Assembly: GCF_000353285.1 (NCBI RefSeq) | Contig: NZ_KB731324.1 | Span: 1,816,577-1,880,576, forward strand | Source of the DNA: Leptolyngbya boryana PCC 6306 | GTDB lineage: Bacteria > Cyanobacteriota > Cyanobacteriia > Leptolyngbyales > Leptolyngbyaceae | Direction: 5' to 3' | DNA length: 64,000 nucleotides | Shown here: positions 52,057-62,755 of the stretch, in pieces | How positions within the stretch are numbered: position 1 is the first letter of the stretch | How the letters are laid out: the number at the start of each line of letters is the position of its first letter | Notes under the pieces: generated by a model | Seen by the model: the letters and a program-made list of their open reading frames with translations, nothing else | Told to the model about the DNA's origin: nothing | The model's database searches: none | Translations under genes and position numbers: made by a program

Positions 52057-53019
52057 ATGGGAGAACCTTTTATTGAGCGACGCGATCGTAAACTGGATCT
52101 TGCGGCTCATGCAGCTTGGCTCTATTACATTGGTGGCAACACTCAAGAAGAAGTTGCCAGTAAGCTCAATGTCTCCCGCCAGGCTGCTCAACGCCTAGTT
52201 GCGTTGGCGGTTAGCGAAAAACTGATCAAGTTTCGCCTTGATCATCCGTTAAAGGAGTGTATCGAGCTAGCTGAATCATTACGGGACAAATTCCAATTGT
52301 CTTTGTGTGAAGTAGTCCCCAGTGATACGAGCAAAAATGACGACCTCAGCGGGATTGGTGTGTGTGCTGCTGGTTATCTAGAAACTTACTTGCTCGCAAA
52401 AGCTCCAACGATTCTGGCATTCTCTTCTGGGCGGACATTGCGTGCAATGGTGGAACAGATTCCAGCAATGGATCAACCTCAACACAAAATTATCTCTATT
52501 ATTGGCAACCTGTCCCACTATGGGCGTGCGGGTCGTTATGAAGTTGTTATGCATCTCGCCGATCGCGTCGGTTCTCAAGCCTATCCTGTTCCGACTCCGG
52601 TTGTTGCGACCAGCGTTGAAGAACGGCAGCTATTACAGACACAGCGATCGTTTATCACCGTAAAAACCTTAGCAGAGCAGGCGAAAGTAACATTTGTTGG
52701 GATTGGTCATATTGTTTGGAATGCTCCACTTCATCAGGACGGCTTTATTAACGATGAAGAAGTTGCGAAATTGATTGAGCTAGGAGCAGTTGGAGAGATT
52801 GCAGGTTGGGCATATAACTACGAGGGAGTTTTGCTACAAGAAGGTATCAATAGTCGCGTCGCCAGCGTTCCTTTGCAGCAACCCGCTCAGCGTTTGGTCA
52901 TTGGTGTTGCAGGGAGTGAAAAAAAGGCAGAAGCCATTCTAGCTGCGATGCGGGGTAAGCTCATTACAGGACTCGTCACTGATAAAGCCGTTGCTGAAGC
53001 AATTCTTGCCAAAGTGTAA
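52057..53019 (+). CDS. SorC/DeoR-family sugar-responsive regulator
   Basis: 320 residues. The N-terminal helix-turn-helix is AAWLYYIGGNTQEEVASKLN followed by VSRQAAQRLVALAV. The C-terminal domain has the phosphosugar-binding fold of the SorC family (ILAFSSGRTLRAMVEQIPAM; LIELGAVGEIAGWAYNYEG). These proteins are tetramers controlled by a sugar phosphate. It likely regulates the flanking dehydrogenase and ABC operon and itself through the TTGAG-type sites. Confidence 0.92.
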   Translation: MGEPFIERRDRKLDLAAHAAWLYYIGGNTQEEVASKLNVSRQAAQRLVALAVSEKLIKFRLDHPLKECIELAESLRDKFQLSLCEVVPSDTSKNDDLSGIGVCAAGYLETYLLAKAPTILAFSSGRTLRAMVEQIPAMDQPQHKIISIIGNLSHYGRAGRYEVVMHLADRVGSQAYPVPTPVVATSVEERQLLQTQRSFITVKTLAEQAKVTFVGIGHIVWNAPLHQDGFINDEEVAKLIELGAVGEIAGWAYNYEGVLLQEGINSRVASVPLQQPAQRLVIGVAGSEKKAEAILAAMRGKLITGLVTDKAVAEAILAKV

Positions 53020-53118
53020 GTGCGGTAGAACATCAACCCAGAATTGATCAAGAACGACTGTGTGAATTGAAGCCTTATACAGTCTTCTTAATCACTCTCA
53101 AGGCTGGAAATTAGTAGC

Positions 53119-53424
53119 CTATCCATCGATGTTCCATAAATTTGCCCGTGAGCGCCGATAGATTTGTCTATCTAACCACTCCATGACTGCTTGCTCATCC
53201 TCGAAGCGGATAGTGAGATGATGCAGAGGATCATAAGCCTGCCAGTATAGAGTGCCAGAGCTATCCATTTTCTGTCGAACCTTGGGTTCGCTAGAAGGTA
53301 ATTGCCAGAGATTCGACAAAACCTCCCAAATCCAGCGGAAGCTTGAGGCAGTTAATTGATCAAGTTGTGGCGGAAGTTGTTCAAGCCGTTCGTAGTTTCG
53401 TTGCTGTTGAAACGTTCGCATCAT
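53119..53424 (-). CDS. Small conserved hypothetical protein
   Basis: 101 residues, soluble. It begins MMRTFQQQRNYERLEQLPPQ and contains FRWIWEVLSNLWQLP and LTIRFEDEQAVMEWLDRQIY. I believe this type is common in cyanobacteria, but its role is not known. It stands apart from the sugar genes in direction. Confidence 0.65.
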   Translation of the reverse strand: MMRTFQQQRNYERLEQLPPQLDQLTASSFRWIWEVLSNLWQLPSSEPKVRQKMDSSGTLYWQAYDPLHHLTIRFEDEQAVMEWLDRQIYRRSRANLWNIDG

Positions 53425-53457
53425 TAAGACTCCTTAACACTACAATCCCACCTTAGA

Positions 53458-53509
53458 TTGTTTGAATCGTGAACAAACACCCTTATGATTGTTTGTCATC
53501 TCAACAAAC
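53458..53509 (+). promoter_or_regulatory. Tandem ROK-repressor operators
   Basis: Two 21-base sites with identical ends, TTGTTTG at left and AACAAAC at right, occupy 53458-53478 and 53489-53509. Start-to-start distance is 31 bases, about three helical turns. The half-sites resemble those of XylR-type ROK repressors. Confidence 0.65.
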
Positions 53510-53529
53510 CTGAAGTTGGATAGTTTCTT

Positions 53530-54759
53530 ATGAAAGCAAACCTCAGTAAGAAACCCCTGGCGACGGATGCGAGCTTGCTGAAGCAAATTAACTTTACGCG
53601 AATTCTCAGCCTATTACGGTATTTGCCCCATCTGACCCGTGCTCAGATTGCCCATCGAACTGGCTTGACTCGTTCAACGGTTACTCTCATTACGGCTGAA
53701 TTAATTGAGGCTGGACTGGTACGTGAGGGAAAATCAACGGCATCTGGAACTGAAGGCGGGCGACCTGGCATCGAGCTAGAACTCAATCCAGAAGGTGCTT
53801 TTTTTATTGGAGTTGCGATCGAAGATGAAATCTTGCGAGTTGTCGAACTGAATTTTGCAGCTCAAGTGACCCGACGAGTCGAAATCCCGATTACCGACAC
53901 GGCTCCAGACATTATTGCTCAGCAGTTAATTGAGTTAATTCAACAGGTCTGGGAAGCAAACCCAGAGAGTAAAGCGCGATCGCGGGGAATTGGTATCACG
54001 ATTCCAGGGAGTTTAGATCGGCAAGGAATTGTCCTTCGTGCTCCCAGACTAGGCTGGAAGAATATCGACTTACGAACTTATTTGGATCTATATCTGGATG
54101 TGCCGCTCTATATTGAAAACGATGCTAATGCAGGTGCTCTCGCTGAGATGTACTTGAGTGGATCGATGCCCAGTCATAGTTTGCTTTACTTATTTCTCAA
54201 TGTTGGTATTGGCGCTGGCATGGTCTTAAACAATCGCCTAGTCCGTGGAGCGGGAGGCACTGCTAGTGAAGTATCTGAACTGATGATTGACCCGCACGAT
54301 TCTGATACTCCAGCCGATGTGCGTCCTGGAACCTTTGAAGCTTTGTGCAGCAAGCGAGGTCTATTACACGCTTATTACCGCCGCACGGGAGAAATCATCA
54401 ATCTCGAAACTCTGCTGTGCTGTTTAGAAGGGGGTGACGCGATCGCTCAAGCTGTCGTGAACGAGTGGGGAAAATATCTGAGTTGGGGAGTTCGGGGATT
54501 AGTCGGAGTCTTGAATCCAGAACAGATTGTTTTTGGAGGACAACTCGCAGGATTAATCCCCTATGTGCGAGATCAGTTTGATGAAATGTTGCAAGGTTGC
54601 TTGCCGGATGGGAGCGGCTATGGTTTTGATCAGGCTGCTCGTTTTCGGCTCAAGATTTCTAGATTTGGAAAGGATTCTACAGCGATCGGGGGTGCAGTCC
54701 TGGTTTATCAATCACTGTTTCAAATGCCTGATTTATTACTGCTGCATCATATCGTGTGA
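53530..54759 (+). CDS. ROK-family transcriptional repressor (XylR-like)
   Basis: 409 residues. The N-terminal winged helix is LTRAQIAHRTGLTRSTVTLI. The ROK sugar-binding domain has GIGITIPGSLDRQG and YIENDANAGALAEMY. The usual ROK zinc motif (C.CG..GC.E) is absent: at that place it reads MIDPHDSDTPADVRPGTFEA. It therefore binds sugar but probably without the structural zinc. The tandem operators upstream suggest autoregulation. The nearby xylulokinase points to a pentose or polyol signal. Confidence 0.92.
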   Translation: MKANLSKKPLATDASLLKQINFTRILSLLRYLPHLTRAQIAHRTGLTRSTVTLITAELIEAGLVREGKSTASGTEGGRPGIELELNPEGAFFIGVAIEDEILRVVELNFAAQVTRRVEIPITDTAPDIIAQQLIELIQQVWEANPESKARSRGIGITIPGSLDRQGIVLRAPRLGWKNIDLRTYLDLYLDVPLYIENDANAGALAEMYLSGSMPSHSLLYLFLNVGIGAGMVLNNRLVRGAGGTASEVSELMIDPHDSDTPADVRPGTFEALCSKRGLLHAYYRRTGEIINLETLLCCLEGGDAIAQAVVNEWGKYLSWGVRGLVGVLNPEQIVFGGQLAGLIPYVRDQFDEMLQGCLPDGSGYGFDQAARFRLKISRFGKDSTAIGGAVLVYQSLFQMPDLLLLHHIV

Positions 54760-54785
54760 ATGGCTATTGAATAGTCGTGAATGAT

Positions 54786-56252
54786 TCAACGCACTGCTTT
54801 AAGAGCTTCATATAATTGCTGATATTTTTGAAAAGCAGACTCATAAATTAGATTTTTCTGTGGTTGTACAACGTTTTCAGCTTGGGGAAGGATCTGAAAT
54901 GCAGCTTCTAAATTGGAATACACCCCAACTCCTACCATCGCTAGAATTGCAGCTCCATAGGCAGCACCTTCTTCAGCTTTAGGTGCAATCAATTCTGTCT
55001 GCAAAATATCTGCTAGAATCTTGAGCCAAACACTCGATCGTGCTCCTCCTCCGGTTGCCAAGAGTTGCTTCATTGGAGTGATGTTGTGAATTATATCCAA
55101 GGCTTCTCGTAGACTGAATGCAACGCCTTCCAGTACAGCCCGGATGAGATCAGCTTGCGAATGGGCTAAAGCTAGATTGACCCAGGCACCCCGAGTTTCT
55201 GGATCAAGGTGAGGGCTGCGTTCTCCCGCAAGGTGAGGCAGAAATAAAACACCCCGAGCACCCGGCTGTGAACGTTCCGCCAACTGCATCAGATCCGCGA
55301 AGGCAATTTGGGGAGCGATCGTGTCTCGATACCAGCGCAACGAGCCACCTGCTGCGAGCGTCACACCTAGCAAGTGATAGCCGCCATCCGCGTGACAAAA
55401 CAAATGCACTCGCCCTTCTGGATCAGGGATAGGATGCTCCAGAGGCGCAAAAATCACGCCCGACGTACCGATACTCAGACTGCCTCGATTCAGATTGCTA
55501 GCTGAAATTCCCAACCCAATTGCGGCGGCGGCATTATCACCCCCTCCAGCAATGACGGGTAATCCGGCTGGTAGCCCCACGTGTGCTGCGATCTCTGGTT
55601 TCAAGCGCCCGGCGATCGCTGTAGACTCCACGACAGGTGGAAACCAGGCTGGATTCATCTTAAGCGCATTTAGAATATCGCTGTCCCACTGTCGATTCGC
55701 GAGATTCAGACAGCCTGTTCCTGAAGCATCGGAGGGTTCTGTAACCGCGACTCCAGTTAGGACATAGCCCAAATAATCCTTAGGCAGCAAGATTTGCCGA
55801 ACTTGGGCATAGGCTTGTGGCTCTTCTGTTCGCAACCAGACGAGCTTTGGAAGCTGAAACCCTGTAATTGCAGGATTGCCAGTTCGTTGAATCAATTCTT
55901 GACGAGAAATTGTCGATTCGATCGCTTCTACCGCTTTTCCAGTACGCTGGTCATTCCACAAAATCGCGGGTCTGATCACATGACCTTCTGCATCGAGCGG
56001 AACCATCCCGTGCATTTGCCCCGATAAACCGAGAGCGATCGCACAATTTTCACCAAGCTGTTGAGCAATGTCTGATAAAGCTTCCAGGCTAGCTTCTACC
56101 CAATCTGCCGGATTTTGCTCTGTCCAACCCGGATGTGGCGTGAACAGGGGATAACTTTTTGTGGTCTGAGCCATGAGTTGTCCATGCAGATCAACCGCGA
56201 TCGCTCGCACCCCGCCTGTTCCTAGATCTAGACCGATTACTAAGTCAGCCAA
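54786..56252 (-). CDS. xylB: Xylulokinase
   Basis: 488 residues, FGGY family. N-terminal [20 protein letters not shown] binds phosphate; [10 protein letters not shown] is the xylulokinase substrate motif; [13 protein letters not shown] and [20 protein letters not shown] complete the ATPase fold. It phosphorylates D-xylulose to xylulose 5-phosphate, the entry to the pentose phosphate cycle. Its start overlaps the end of the NADH dehydrogenase gene by 8 bases. Confidence 0.93.
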   Translation of the reverse strand: MADLVIGLDLGTGGVRAIAVDLHGQLMAQTTKSYPLFTPHPGWTEQNPADWVEASLEALSDIAQQLGENCAIALGLSGQMHGMVPLDAEGHVIRPAILWNDQRTGKAVEAIESTISRQELIQRTGNPAITGFQLPKLVWLRTEEPQAYAQVRQILLPKDYLGYVLTGVAVTEPSDASGTGCLNLANRQWDSDILNALKMNPAWFPPVVESTAIAGRLKPEIAAHVGLPAGLPVIAGGGDNAAAAIGLGISASNLNRGSLSIGTSGVIFAPLEHPIPDPEGRVHLFCHADGGYHLLGVTLAAGGSLRWYRDTIAPQIAFADLMQLAERSQPGARGVLFLPHLAGERSPHLDPETRGAWVNLALAHSQADLIRAVLEGVAFSLREALDIIHNITPMKQLLATGGGARSSVWLKILADILQTELIAPKAEEGAAYGAAILAMVGVGVYSNLEAAFQILPQAENVVQPQKNLIYESAFQKYQQLYEALKAVR

Positions 56253-57597
56253 GCTTCCCTCCTAGTTCTGAATGGTTTAATGGGTTTTCTTCCTGTGTAA
56301 TCAGGCGAGAACCTCCTTTACGGCTGAAGTAATTCCAGGCCCACTGGATCATCACCACCAGCTTGTTATCAAACTCAATTAAGTAATAAATATGAGCAAA
56401 CACCCAAATCAGCCAAGCCAGGAACCCAGACAGCTTTAACCAGCCCAAGTTCACCACAGCTGCATTCTGTCCAATCACCGCTAAACTTCCGACATCTGAA
56501 TAATGGAAGGATGGCAATTCTCGTCCTTGTAGACGATATCGAATTAATTTAGCGATATAAGCGCCTTCCTGCATCGCAACGGGAGCAACTCCTGGCAGTG
56601 GTTGATCACCTTGATGCTTGTAATGAGCGAGATCTCCAACAACAAAAATGTCTGGTTGTCCTGGCACGCTTAAGTCAGGATTGACAATCACTCGTCCTAC
56701 GCGATCGAGTGTTGCATCTGTCCGCTCAGCTAGCACTTTTCCCATTCCTGAAGCGCGAACGCCTGCTGCCCAAAGCACCGTTTTAGTCTGAATGGTTTCA
56801 GTTTGTTCTTCGTGACGAACCGTAACTGTATCCTCCGTAATCCCTGTCACAAAAGACTGTGTGTGTACTGTAACGCCTAAATTTTCGAGAGATTTTGCAG
56901 CAGCAGTTGAAAGCTCAGGAGGATAAGGTGGTAAAACGCGATCGAGTCCTTCTAATAACAAAATCTGAGTTTCTCTTGTATCAATGTTGCGAAAATCATG
57001 TTTCAACGCATAGTGAGCTAATTCGCCTAAAGCACCAGCTAGCTCTACTCCCGTGGGGCCAGCACCCACAACCACAAACGTCAACCAAGCTCGACGCTTT
57101 TCTGGATCAGTTTCTTTTTCAGCAACTTCAAACGCCCGAAAAATTCGTCGTCGTATTCTGATCGCATCTTCAACAGTTTTGAGTCCGGGTGCTATCTCTG
57201 CCCATTGATTCTGACCAAAGTAATCGTGACTTACACCAGTTGCTACAACCAAGGTGTCGTAGGGGAGAACTCCAGTGTTTAGAATGACTTGATGTTGCTC
57301 AGGGACAACATCGATCGCTTCATCCATCAGCACTTTGACGTTGCGATAGTGGCTGAGGATTGAGCGTAAAGGTGAAGAAATATCTCCAGGAGAAAGCTTT
57401 CCGGTTGCAACTTGGTAGAGCAAGGGTTGAAACAGATGAAAGTTACGTTTGTCGATTAACGTAATTTCGATCTGTTTAGAACGTCCCAGGGCTTTAGCTG
57501 CATATAAGCCACCAAACCCACCACCCACAATCACAACTCGGTGAGGAACGGGATGACCATCTGTATTTGCGATCGCAAACTGTTCCATTTTAGACAT
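56245..57597 (-). CDS. Type II NADH dehydrogenase (NDH-2)
   Basis: 450 residues. The first dinucleotide loop [18 protein letters not shown] binds FAD, the second [20 protein letters not shown] binds NADH, and the C-terminal [17 protein letters not shown] plus hydrophobic helices ([16 protein letters not shown]) bind the membrane and quinone. It transfers electrons from NADH to quinone without pumping protons. Overlap with xylB indicates a joint transcript. Confidence 0.92.
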   Translation of the reverse strand: MSKMEQFAIANTDGHPVPHRVVIVGGGFGGLYAAKALGRSKQIEITLIDKRNFHLFQPLLYQVATGKLSPGDISSPLRSILSHYRNVKVLMDEAIDVVPEQHQVILNTGVLPYDTLVVATGVSHDYFGQNQWAEIAPGLKTVEDAIRIRRRIFRAFEVAEKETDPEKRRAWLTFVVVGAGPTGVELAGALGELAHYALKHDFRNIDTRETQILLLEGLDRVLPPYPPELSTAAAKSLENLGVTVHTQSFVTGITEDTVTVRHEEQTETIQTKTVLWAAGVRASGMGKVLAERTDATLDRVGRVIVNPDLSVPGQPDIFVVGDLAHYKHQGDQPLPGVAPVAMQEGAYIAKLIRYRLQGRELPSFHYSDVGSLAVIGQNAAVVNLGWLKLSGFLAWLIWVFAHIYYLIEFDNKLVVMIQWAWNYFSRKGGSRLITQEENPLNHSELGGKLG

Positions 57598-57762
57598 CCA
57601 TGAATAGAATCCATTGAAAATAGACTTAGTTACCGATCACAGTTCACTTTTTACGCTGTAGCGATCGCGAAACAGAATCCTCAGATCCATGAGCAAACTG
57701 ATATCAAATACCCTCAATAACGGCACCGATACAAGTTTTCTCTGTATCAGAACAAAGTCTTG

Positions 57763-57827
57763 AATGAATCACGCTTGCCTTAAGTGTATTAGAACTTCCG
57801 CAAAGCGTTCATACTCTCAGAGAATGA
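57763..57827. repeat. 65-base direct repeat, copy 1
   Basis: Begins AATGAATCACGC, contains AAAGCGTTCATACT and ends AATGA. About 80 percent identical by eye to 58486-58550. Confidence 0.7.
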
Positions 57828-57835
57828 CCCTGAAA

Positions 57836-57867
57836 CAAAAAAAGACCCGTCAAATCTGACGAGTCTA
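57836..57867 (-). terminator. Terminator of the small secreted protein gene
   Basis: Minus-strand stem AGAC.CGTCA with TGACG.GTCT, followed by seven T residues. Confidence 0.8.
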
Positions 57868-57925
57868 GGCGAGATGATTGACCTTAAGATTTTAAAGAAT
57901 CGGCAATCAATAGCTCTAGCGAAAC

Positions 57926-58270
57926 TTAATTCGTGAATTCTAGATCGGGTTCGCTGCAAAAGTCGAACTCAGCAGCTTCAGAGGGGCCATCTGCATAAAC
58001 TCCCCGGACTTGCCAAACGCAGTTCGAGTCATCTGTAGCAGGTGCCCACTGCATGGTTGCAGTTTCACCAGGGTCGATCGAGCTGCCCTTAAATTCTCCC
58101 CAAGTCTCGCCATCCTCGGATGCTTCCACCTTGAGCAAAGGAGTGCTGCCACTATTGGTGACTTGAAACGTCCAGCCGGATGCTTGAGCAAATGGCATAT
58201 TCAGCACAAAAACAGAAACAGCGCTGACAAGACCAATCAGAGGTTTGCGATAGCTATAGTTCAGGTTCAT
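57926..58270 (-). CDS. Small secreted hypothetical protein
   Basis: 114 residues with a signal peptide (PLIGLVSAVSVFVLNMPFAQA). The mature part looks like an immunoglobulin-like beta sandwich (WTFQVTNSGSTPLLKVEASE; PGETATMQWAPATDDSNCVW), with two Cys. It lies between the two copies of a 65-base repeat. Function unknown. Confidence 0.7.
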   Translation of the reverse strand: MNLNYSYRKPLIGLVSAVSVFVLNMPFAQASGWTFQVTNSGSTPLLKVEASEDGETWGEFKGSSIDPGETATMQWAPATDDSNCVWQVRGVYADGPSEAAEFDFCSEPDLEFTN

Positions 58271-58593
58271 TGGATCATATTCCTATTAGGAGATAACCCT
58301 ACAGTTCCCGGTTCTTAGATTAGAACAATAAGCTTATTGAAAATTTTACAGTTACGAAATTCTACTAGGATACCATTTTGGTTGCTGTTCAGGGATTTTC
58401 TCAGCACCCTGTAAACATACGGAAAGTCTTCAACCAGACTTCTTTGCGTATGGAATAGCTACTGCCGACTTTCACATTAGATCTCAATGAATCACGCCTG
58501 CCTTTAAGTGTCTTGGAACTTCTAGAAAGCGTTCATACTTTGTCAAATGAAAGCTTTTCGCGTGCGGATCACTAAAAATGCTTTTATAAAATG
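58271..58593. other. Intergenic region with second repeat copy
   Basis: 323 AT-rich bases. It holds the promoter of the small secreted gene and the repeat copy at 58486-58550. No gene seen. Confidence 0.55.
58486..58550. repeat. 65-base direct repeat, copy 2
   Basis: Same order of blocks as 57763-57827, with scattered substitutions. Both copies flank the gene at 57926. Confidence 0.7.
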
Positions 58594-58998
58594 TTATGTT
58601 TCAACGCGATGCCAGCAAGGCTGCTCTAAATCCAGAAAATAGGCTTCAGTGTGATCCACGAGGGTGGGTTTGTCCTGCTGGATTGCCCAAATTTTGCCAC
58701 CGCTAATGTGAATTTGACCATGGCTCAACACGGCACGATGCTTATGAATCCAGCCTAGAGCTTCTCCACAAGTTGTCACTTTCTCGATCGCAAACGTGGA
58801 GCAGTTCAGGCGATAGACTGGGGTTTCGCCGATAGTGCGATCGCCCAGATATCCCAAGTTACCGATGATGTAGATCCAACCCGCAACCCAAGTCGCAGTG
58901 TGGAAATTAGTCGGTGGAAAAACGGTTGTCGGATAGCCATAAATTTGGAAATTGCCTTGTCCATCGTAGACGACGACATCGTTGTAAAAGCGGCTCAA
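58594..58998 (-). pseudogene. 5'-truncated Kelch-like protein gene
   Basis: About 134 residues without an ATG; the frame opens only at TTG 58998 after in-frame stops. It starts in the middle of a propeller (RFYNDVVVYDGQGNFQIYGY; FPPTNFHTATWVAGWIYIIG) and ends in a natural way. From memory, proteins with this C-terminus are much longer, so the N-terminal part is lost. A 21-bp inverted repeat sits exactly at the break. Confidence 0.6.
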
Positions 58999-59000
58999 AC

Positions 59001-59062
59001 ACCTTTACTGCTATCTTGAGCCACTGACTGAATTTGCAGGAGCTTAAGATGGCAGTAAAGGT
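59001..59062. repeat. 21-bp inverted repeat at the break of the Kelch-like gene
   Basis: Arms 59001-59021 and 59042-59062 match in 19 of 21 positions (ACCTTTACTGC... and ...GCAGTAAAGGT) with a 20-nt loop. It may be a mobile palindrome that accompanied the truncation. Confidence 0.6.
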
Positions 59063-59210
59063 TTTAGAAGGTTAAGTTCAGTCTGAAACTGAGAAGGCAA
59101 ATTACCTGTTGCTGATCCAAGTCAGGTTAGGCAAGACTTATTGCTCACAATTTTAGGTAGACCTTAAGTAAAAGTCTGCACACCTACGAAATTGAGAAAT
59201 TAAATTCAGA

Positions 59211-60203
59211 TTATCGTGTAGAACGACGGCGCAATCGATCGATCACGACAGCTACAATAATCACTAAACCTTTGACAACAAGCTGCCAGAAGTAAGACAT
59301 ATTGAGGAGCGTTAGCCCATTGTTCAGGACTGCAATAATCAATGCACCAAGCAGCGTTCCTGGAATTGTACCAATCCCACCTGTAAAGCTTGTCCCGCCT
59401 AAAATCACAGCCGCGATCGCATCTAACTCATATCCATTTCCGAGCAAACCAGTCGCACTATACAGCCGACTAGAACTCATAATGCCAGCCAGCCCAGCTA
59501 ACAATCCGCTGACGCCATAAACAAACAGCAAAACACGATTTACCTTAATCCCGGTCAGTCGTGCTGCTCGCTGATTTCCCCCAACCGCATAGATTTGTAC
59601 CCCTAACACCGTTCGACGCAAGACAAACCAACTCGCTAAAACAGTAAGCAGTGCAATCACAACGAGCCACGGAAAAGGCCCTAAATAACTATTGCCAACC
59701 CAGGCAAAGTTGAGATTACGATTCAAAACCGTAGTGCCATTGGCAACGAGATAAGCCGTCCCTCGTAGCGCAGTCAAACCGCCTAATGTCACGATAAAAG
59801 GCGGGAGATCTAGAAACGCAATCAATGCACCGTTGATTAATCCGATGGCTAATCCAGTCAACAAAGCGGCTGGAATGGCAAGCCAGCTCACCGCAGACAA
59901 TGAGACTAATACACCAACCACCGCTGACACACCTAAAATCGATCCAACAGACAGATCAATTCCTCCGGTCAGAATGACAAAGGTGAGTCCTGTTGCTAAG
60001 ACAATGTTGATAGATGCTTGACGAAAGATATTGACAACGTTTCCAGCGGTAGGAAAGTTCGGAGTGAGAATCGAGAAGAGAATACAGATGATGACCAAGA
60101 TTGGCAAAATTCCAGCAATCTGAAGCCAGTTGCCCGTGGATTTTCGCCGATTCGGGGGGCGATCGCTGGGTTCTTTTAAAGGTCGTAGTTCGGTTTGACT
60201 CAT
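59211..60203 (-). CDS. Sugar ABC transporter permease (RbsC type)
   Basis: 330 residues with about ten helices. The conserved [20 protein letters not shown] and [20 protein letters not shown] segments mark the ribose/xylose (CUT2) permease group. The basic C-terminus ends RLRRRSTR. Start overlaps the ATPase gene by 4 bases, so they are translationally coupled. Confidence 0.94.
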   Translation of the reverse strand: MSQTELRPLKEPSDRPPNRRKSTGNWLQIAGILPILVIICILFSILTPNFPTAGNVVNIFRQASINIVLATGLTFVILTGGIDLSVGSILGVSAVVGVLVSLSAVSWLAIPAALLTGLAIGLINGALIAFLDLPPFIVTLGGLTALRGTAYLVANGTTVLNRNLNFAWVGNSYLGPFPWLVVIALLTVLASWFVLRRTVLGVQIYAVGGNQRAARLTGIKVNRVLLFVYGVSGLLAGLAGIMSSSRLYSATGLLGNGYELDAIAAVILGGTSFTGGIGTIPGTLLGALIIAVLNNGLTLLNMSYFWQLVVKGLVIIVAVVIDRLRRRSTR

Positions 60204-61762
60204 AGTGCGGCGACCTCCGATGCGCCAGTAGCATAATGCATAATGTTTTCTTGGGTAATTTCTCGATGAGTTGAGCCACCAAGCTCACCCACAATTTGTC
60301 CTTGGCGCATCACTAGAACGCGATCGCTCAGTCCGATCACTTCGGGCAGTTCACTCGATACCATCAAGACTGCAACGCCTTGTTGTGCTAAATCGCTAAT
60401 AATCCGATAGATTTCGCTTTTCGCACCAATATCAACGCCGCGAGTCGGTTCATCAAGTAAGAGGACGCGCGGTTTGATCGCTAGCCAGCGCGCCAGTAAA
60501 AGCTTCTGTTGGTTGCCACCTGACAGATCCATGGCGCGAATTTCTAGATTGGCTAATCGAATGTTGAAGCTCTCGACCGCAGCATTCGCAATTCCGCCTA
60601 GAGTCTTCCAGTTAATGACGCCAGCTTTCGCATCTTGCTTGAGCATATTCAGCGTAATGTTCTGACCGGAACTCATTTCTAGGAATAAACCTTGATCTTT
60701 ACGGTCTTCTGGAACATAGCCGATACCTGCCGCGATCGCATCTCCAGGCGTATGAATATCTAGCTTTTTCCCATTGAGAAATACTTCTCCACTGGTCTTC
60801 GGATCTGCCCCAAAAATCAAGCGCGATAGTTCGGTTCGTCCTGCTCCAACTAATCCGGCTAATCCGACAATCTCTCCGGCTCGAAGCACTAAATCAGTCG
60901 GTTGAACTTTATGACCGTCACTAATTTGTCTGACTTCTAGCACCACGTTGCCTGGAGTCGTTTGTGGGTGGTGTTCGTAGAAGCCTTCCATCGATCGCCC
61001 GACCATCATTTGCACCAGTCGTTCTGGCGAAATTTCAGACCGCTCTAAACTGCCAATGTACTGACCATCTCGCAGGACACTGACTCGATTTGCCAACGCA
61101 TAGACTTCTTCCATGCGGTGACTAATATAGACGATTGCAATTCCATCCTGTCTCAGTTTGTGAATCACCTCGAATAGGCGCTCTGTTTCTCGCTCAGAGA
61201 GTGCAGCCGTTGGCTCATCCATCACGAGAATGCGGCTCTTGTCTTTGAGCGCACGAGCAATTTCGACTTGCTGCTGTTCTGCGATCGACAGACTTGAGAC
61301 CAGATCATCTGGTGCAAAACTTGCCCCTAGATCTTGGAGGACTTTTGTAGCTTCTCGCAACATGCCTTCTCGATCTAGCAGTTGCCCATGACTGAGTTCA
61401 CTGCCCATGAACATGTTTTCGGCAACGGTCAAGTTCGGTGCAACGTTTAGCTCTTGATAGATCAGATTAATTCCAGCTCGTTTCGCAACTCCTGGATCAG
61501 TAATATGGAGCCGTTGACCATTCACCCAAATCTCGCCTTCATCAGCAATGTAAGCTCCGGCAAGAATCTTCATGAGTGTGCTTTTTCCGGCTCCGTTTTC
61601 GCCCATCAGAGCATGGACTTCACCTGGATACAGCGTAAGATTGACGTTTTGTAGGGCTGGAACACCGTTAAAGCGTTTCGTAATGCCCCGCATCTCTAGC
61701 ACTGGAGCTACGGTCGGAGCATGATCTGGCATCGTTTCTGGATTGGTTGTCATTACTGCCAC
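60200..61762 (-). CDS. Sugar ABC transporter double ATPase (RbsA type)
   Basis: 520 residues with two ABC domains. The first has [34 protein letters not shown] and [12 protein letters not shown]. The second has [37 protein letters not shown] and [13 protein letters not shown]. As usual in this group, one nucleotide site is degenerate. It powers the permease at 59211; overlaps its neighbours by 4 and 10 bases. Confidence 0.95.
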   Translation of the reverse strand: MAVMTTNPETMPDHAPTVAPVLEMRGITKRFNGVPALQNVNLTLYPGEVHALMGENGAGKSTLMKILAGAYIADEGEIWVNGQRLHITDPGVAKRAGINLIYQELNVAPNLTVAENMFMGSELSHGQLLDREGMLREATKVLQDLGASFAPDDLVSSLSIAEQQQVEIARALKDKSRILVMDEPTAALSERETERLFEVIHKLRQDGIAIVYISHRMEEVYALANRVSVLRDGQYIGSLERSEISPERLVQMMVGRSMEGFYEHHPQTTPGNVVLEVRQISDGHKVQPTDLVLRAGEIVGLAGLVGAGRTELSRLIFGADPKTSGEVFLNGKKLDIHTPGDAIAAGIGYVPEDRKDQGLFLEMSSGQNITLNMLKQDAKAGVINWKTLGGIANAAVESFNIRLANLEIRAMDLSGGNQQKLLLARWLAIKPRVLLLDEPTRGVDIGAKSEIYRIISDLAQQGVAVLMVSSELPEVIGLSDRVLVMRQGQIVGELGGSTHREITQENIMHYATGASEVAAL

Positions 61763-62727
61763 CCTTTGTATTGGCTCACGTTGTCTCGCGTAATCAGCTT
61801 GACGGGAATCTGAATGTTGGGATCCGCAGGTTTTTTACCGTTTAGAATGTCATTGCCGACTTGCACCGCTTTCTGAGTCATGCCTAATGGATCTTGCGCG
61901 GCGGTTGCTACAAACAAGCTGCTTTTATCTTCGATCGCGCTTTTTGCTTCTGGTGCGCCATCGACTCCCACAATAAAGAACTCATTGCGCTTGGCTTGTC
62001 GGGACGCTAATTCTGCACCAACTCCACACGGATCATTAATAGCAAAGACTGCATCAATTTTCGGGAACGAGGTCAGTAAGTCCGTCATGACGCGCAACCC
62101 ACCATCACGGCTCCCTTCAGCATTTTGGTCTTTTGAAAGTAGTTTGATGCCAGGATATTTTGCAAAAACCTTCTCGCAGCCTTCAACGCGATCAAAAACG
62201 GATTGCACAGGAGGGCCATTGATAATCACAACATTGCCTTTCCCTTTTAAGCGATCGGCAATGTACTGACAACTGAGTTGTCCCGCTTGCAAGTTGTTCG
62301 AGGTAATCGTTGCATCGACTCCTCCATCTGCTCCTGTATCCACTGCAATCACTGCAATGCCAGCTTGTTTTGCTTTTTCAACCGCAGGGGCAATACCTTT
62401 ACTATCTCCCGCATTCAGAATAATCAAGTTAGTATTTGCAGCAATAAAGTTTTCGATTTGATTGAACTGTTGATTCAAGTCATATCCACTTGAAACCACA
62501 GTTGTCCGAACTGTATCGCCTCCAATTTTTCTAGCTTCTTCTTCTGCTCCTCGACCCATCAGCACAAAGAAAGGATTGCTCAAATCTCCCACTGTAACGG
62601 CTACCGATTTCAGCTTTGAATCACTCTGATTAGTCTGCTGTGTAGAGGAACAAGCTAGTAAAAGCCCCCCGATCAGACCCAATACGCCGATCGTGCTTAA
62701 ACTACGACGTAGCGCAACTTTATTCAC
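61753..62727 (-). CDS. Sugar-binding lipoprotein (RbsB type)
   Basis: About 324 residues from GTG 62727, which has GGGAG before it and gives a lipoprotein signal ([21 protein letters not shown], Cys at the lipobox). The frame remains open to 62883, but the extra 52 residues do not look like protein and contain a perfect inverted repeat. The mature part is a type 1 periplasmic-binding fold ([60 protein letters not shown]). First gene of the RbsBAC operon. Ribose, xylose or a related sugar is likely. Confidence 0.92.
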   Translation of the reverse strand: MNKVALRRSLSTIGVLGLIGGLLLACSSTQQTNQSDSKLKSVAVTVGDLSNPFFVLMGRGAEEEARKIGGDTVRTTVVSSGYDLNQQFNQIENFIAANTNLIILNAGDSKGIAPAVEKAKQAGIAVIAVDTGADGGVDATITSNNLQAGQLSCQYIADRLKGKGNVVIINGPPVQSVFDRVEGCEKVFAKYPGIKLLSKDQNAEGSRDGGLRVMTDLLTSFPKIDAVFAINDPCGVGAELASRQAKRNEFFIVGVDGAPEAKSAIEDKSSLFVATAAQDPLGMTQKAVQVGNDILNGKKPADPNIQIPVKLITRDNVSQYKGWQ

Positions 62728-62755
62728 GCCTGTTTCACTCCCAAAAAGTAATTGA

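Larger units (their letters stand above)
57598..57925. other. Intergenic region with repeat and terminator
   Basis: 328 bases upstream of the NDH-2 gene. It holds one copy of a 65-base direct repeat (57763-57827) and the terminator of the small secreted protein gene. The NDH-2/xylB promoter must lie here. Confidence 0.6.

Noticed and set aside
58170-58195. TTGAGCAAATG as a further SorC site
   Set aside because: It lies within the signal-peptide codons of a secreted protein gene and lacks the second half TGCTC.
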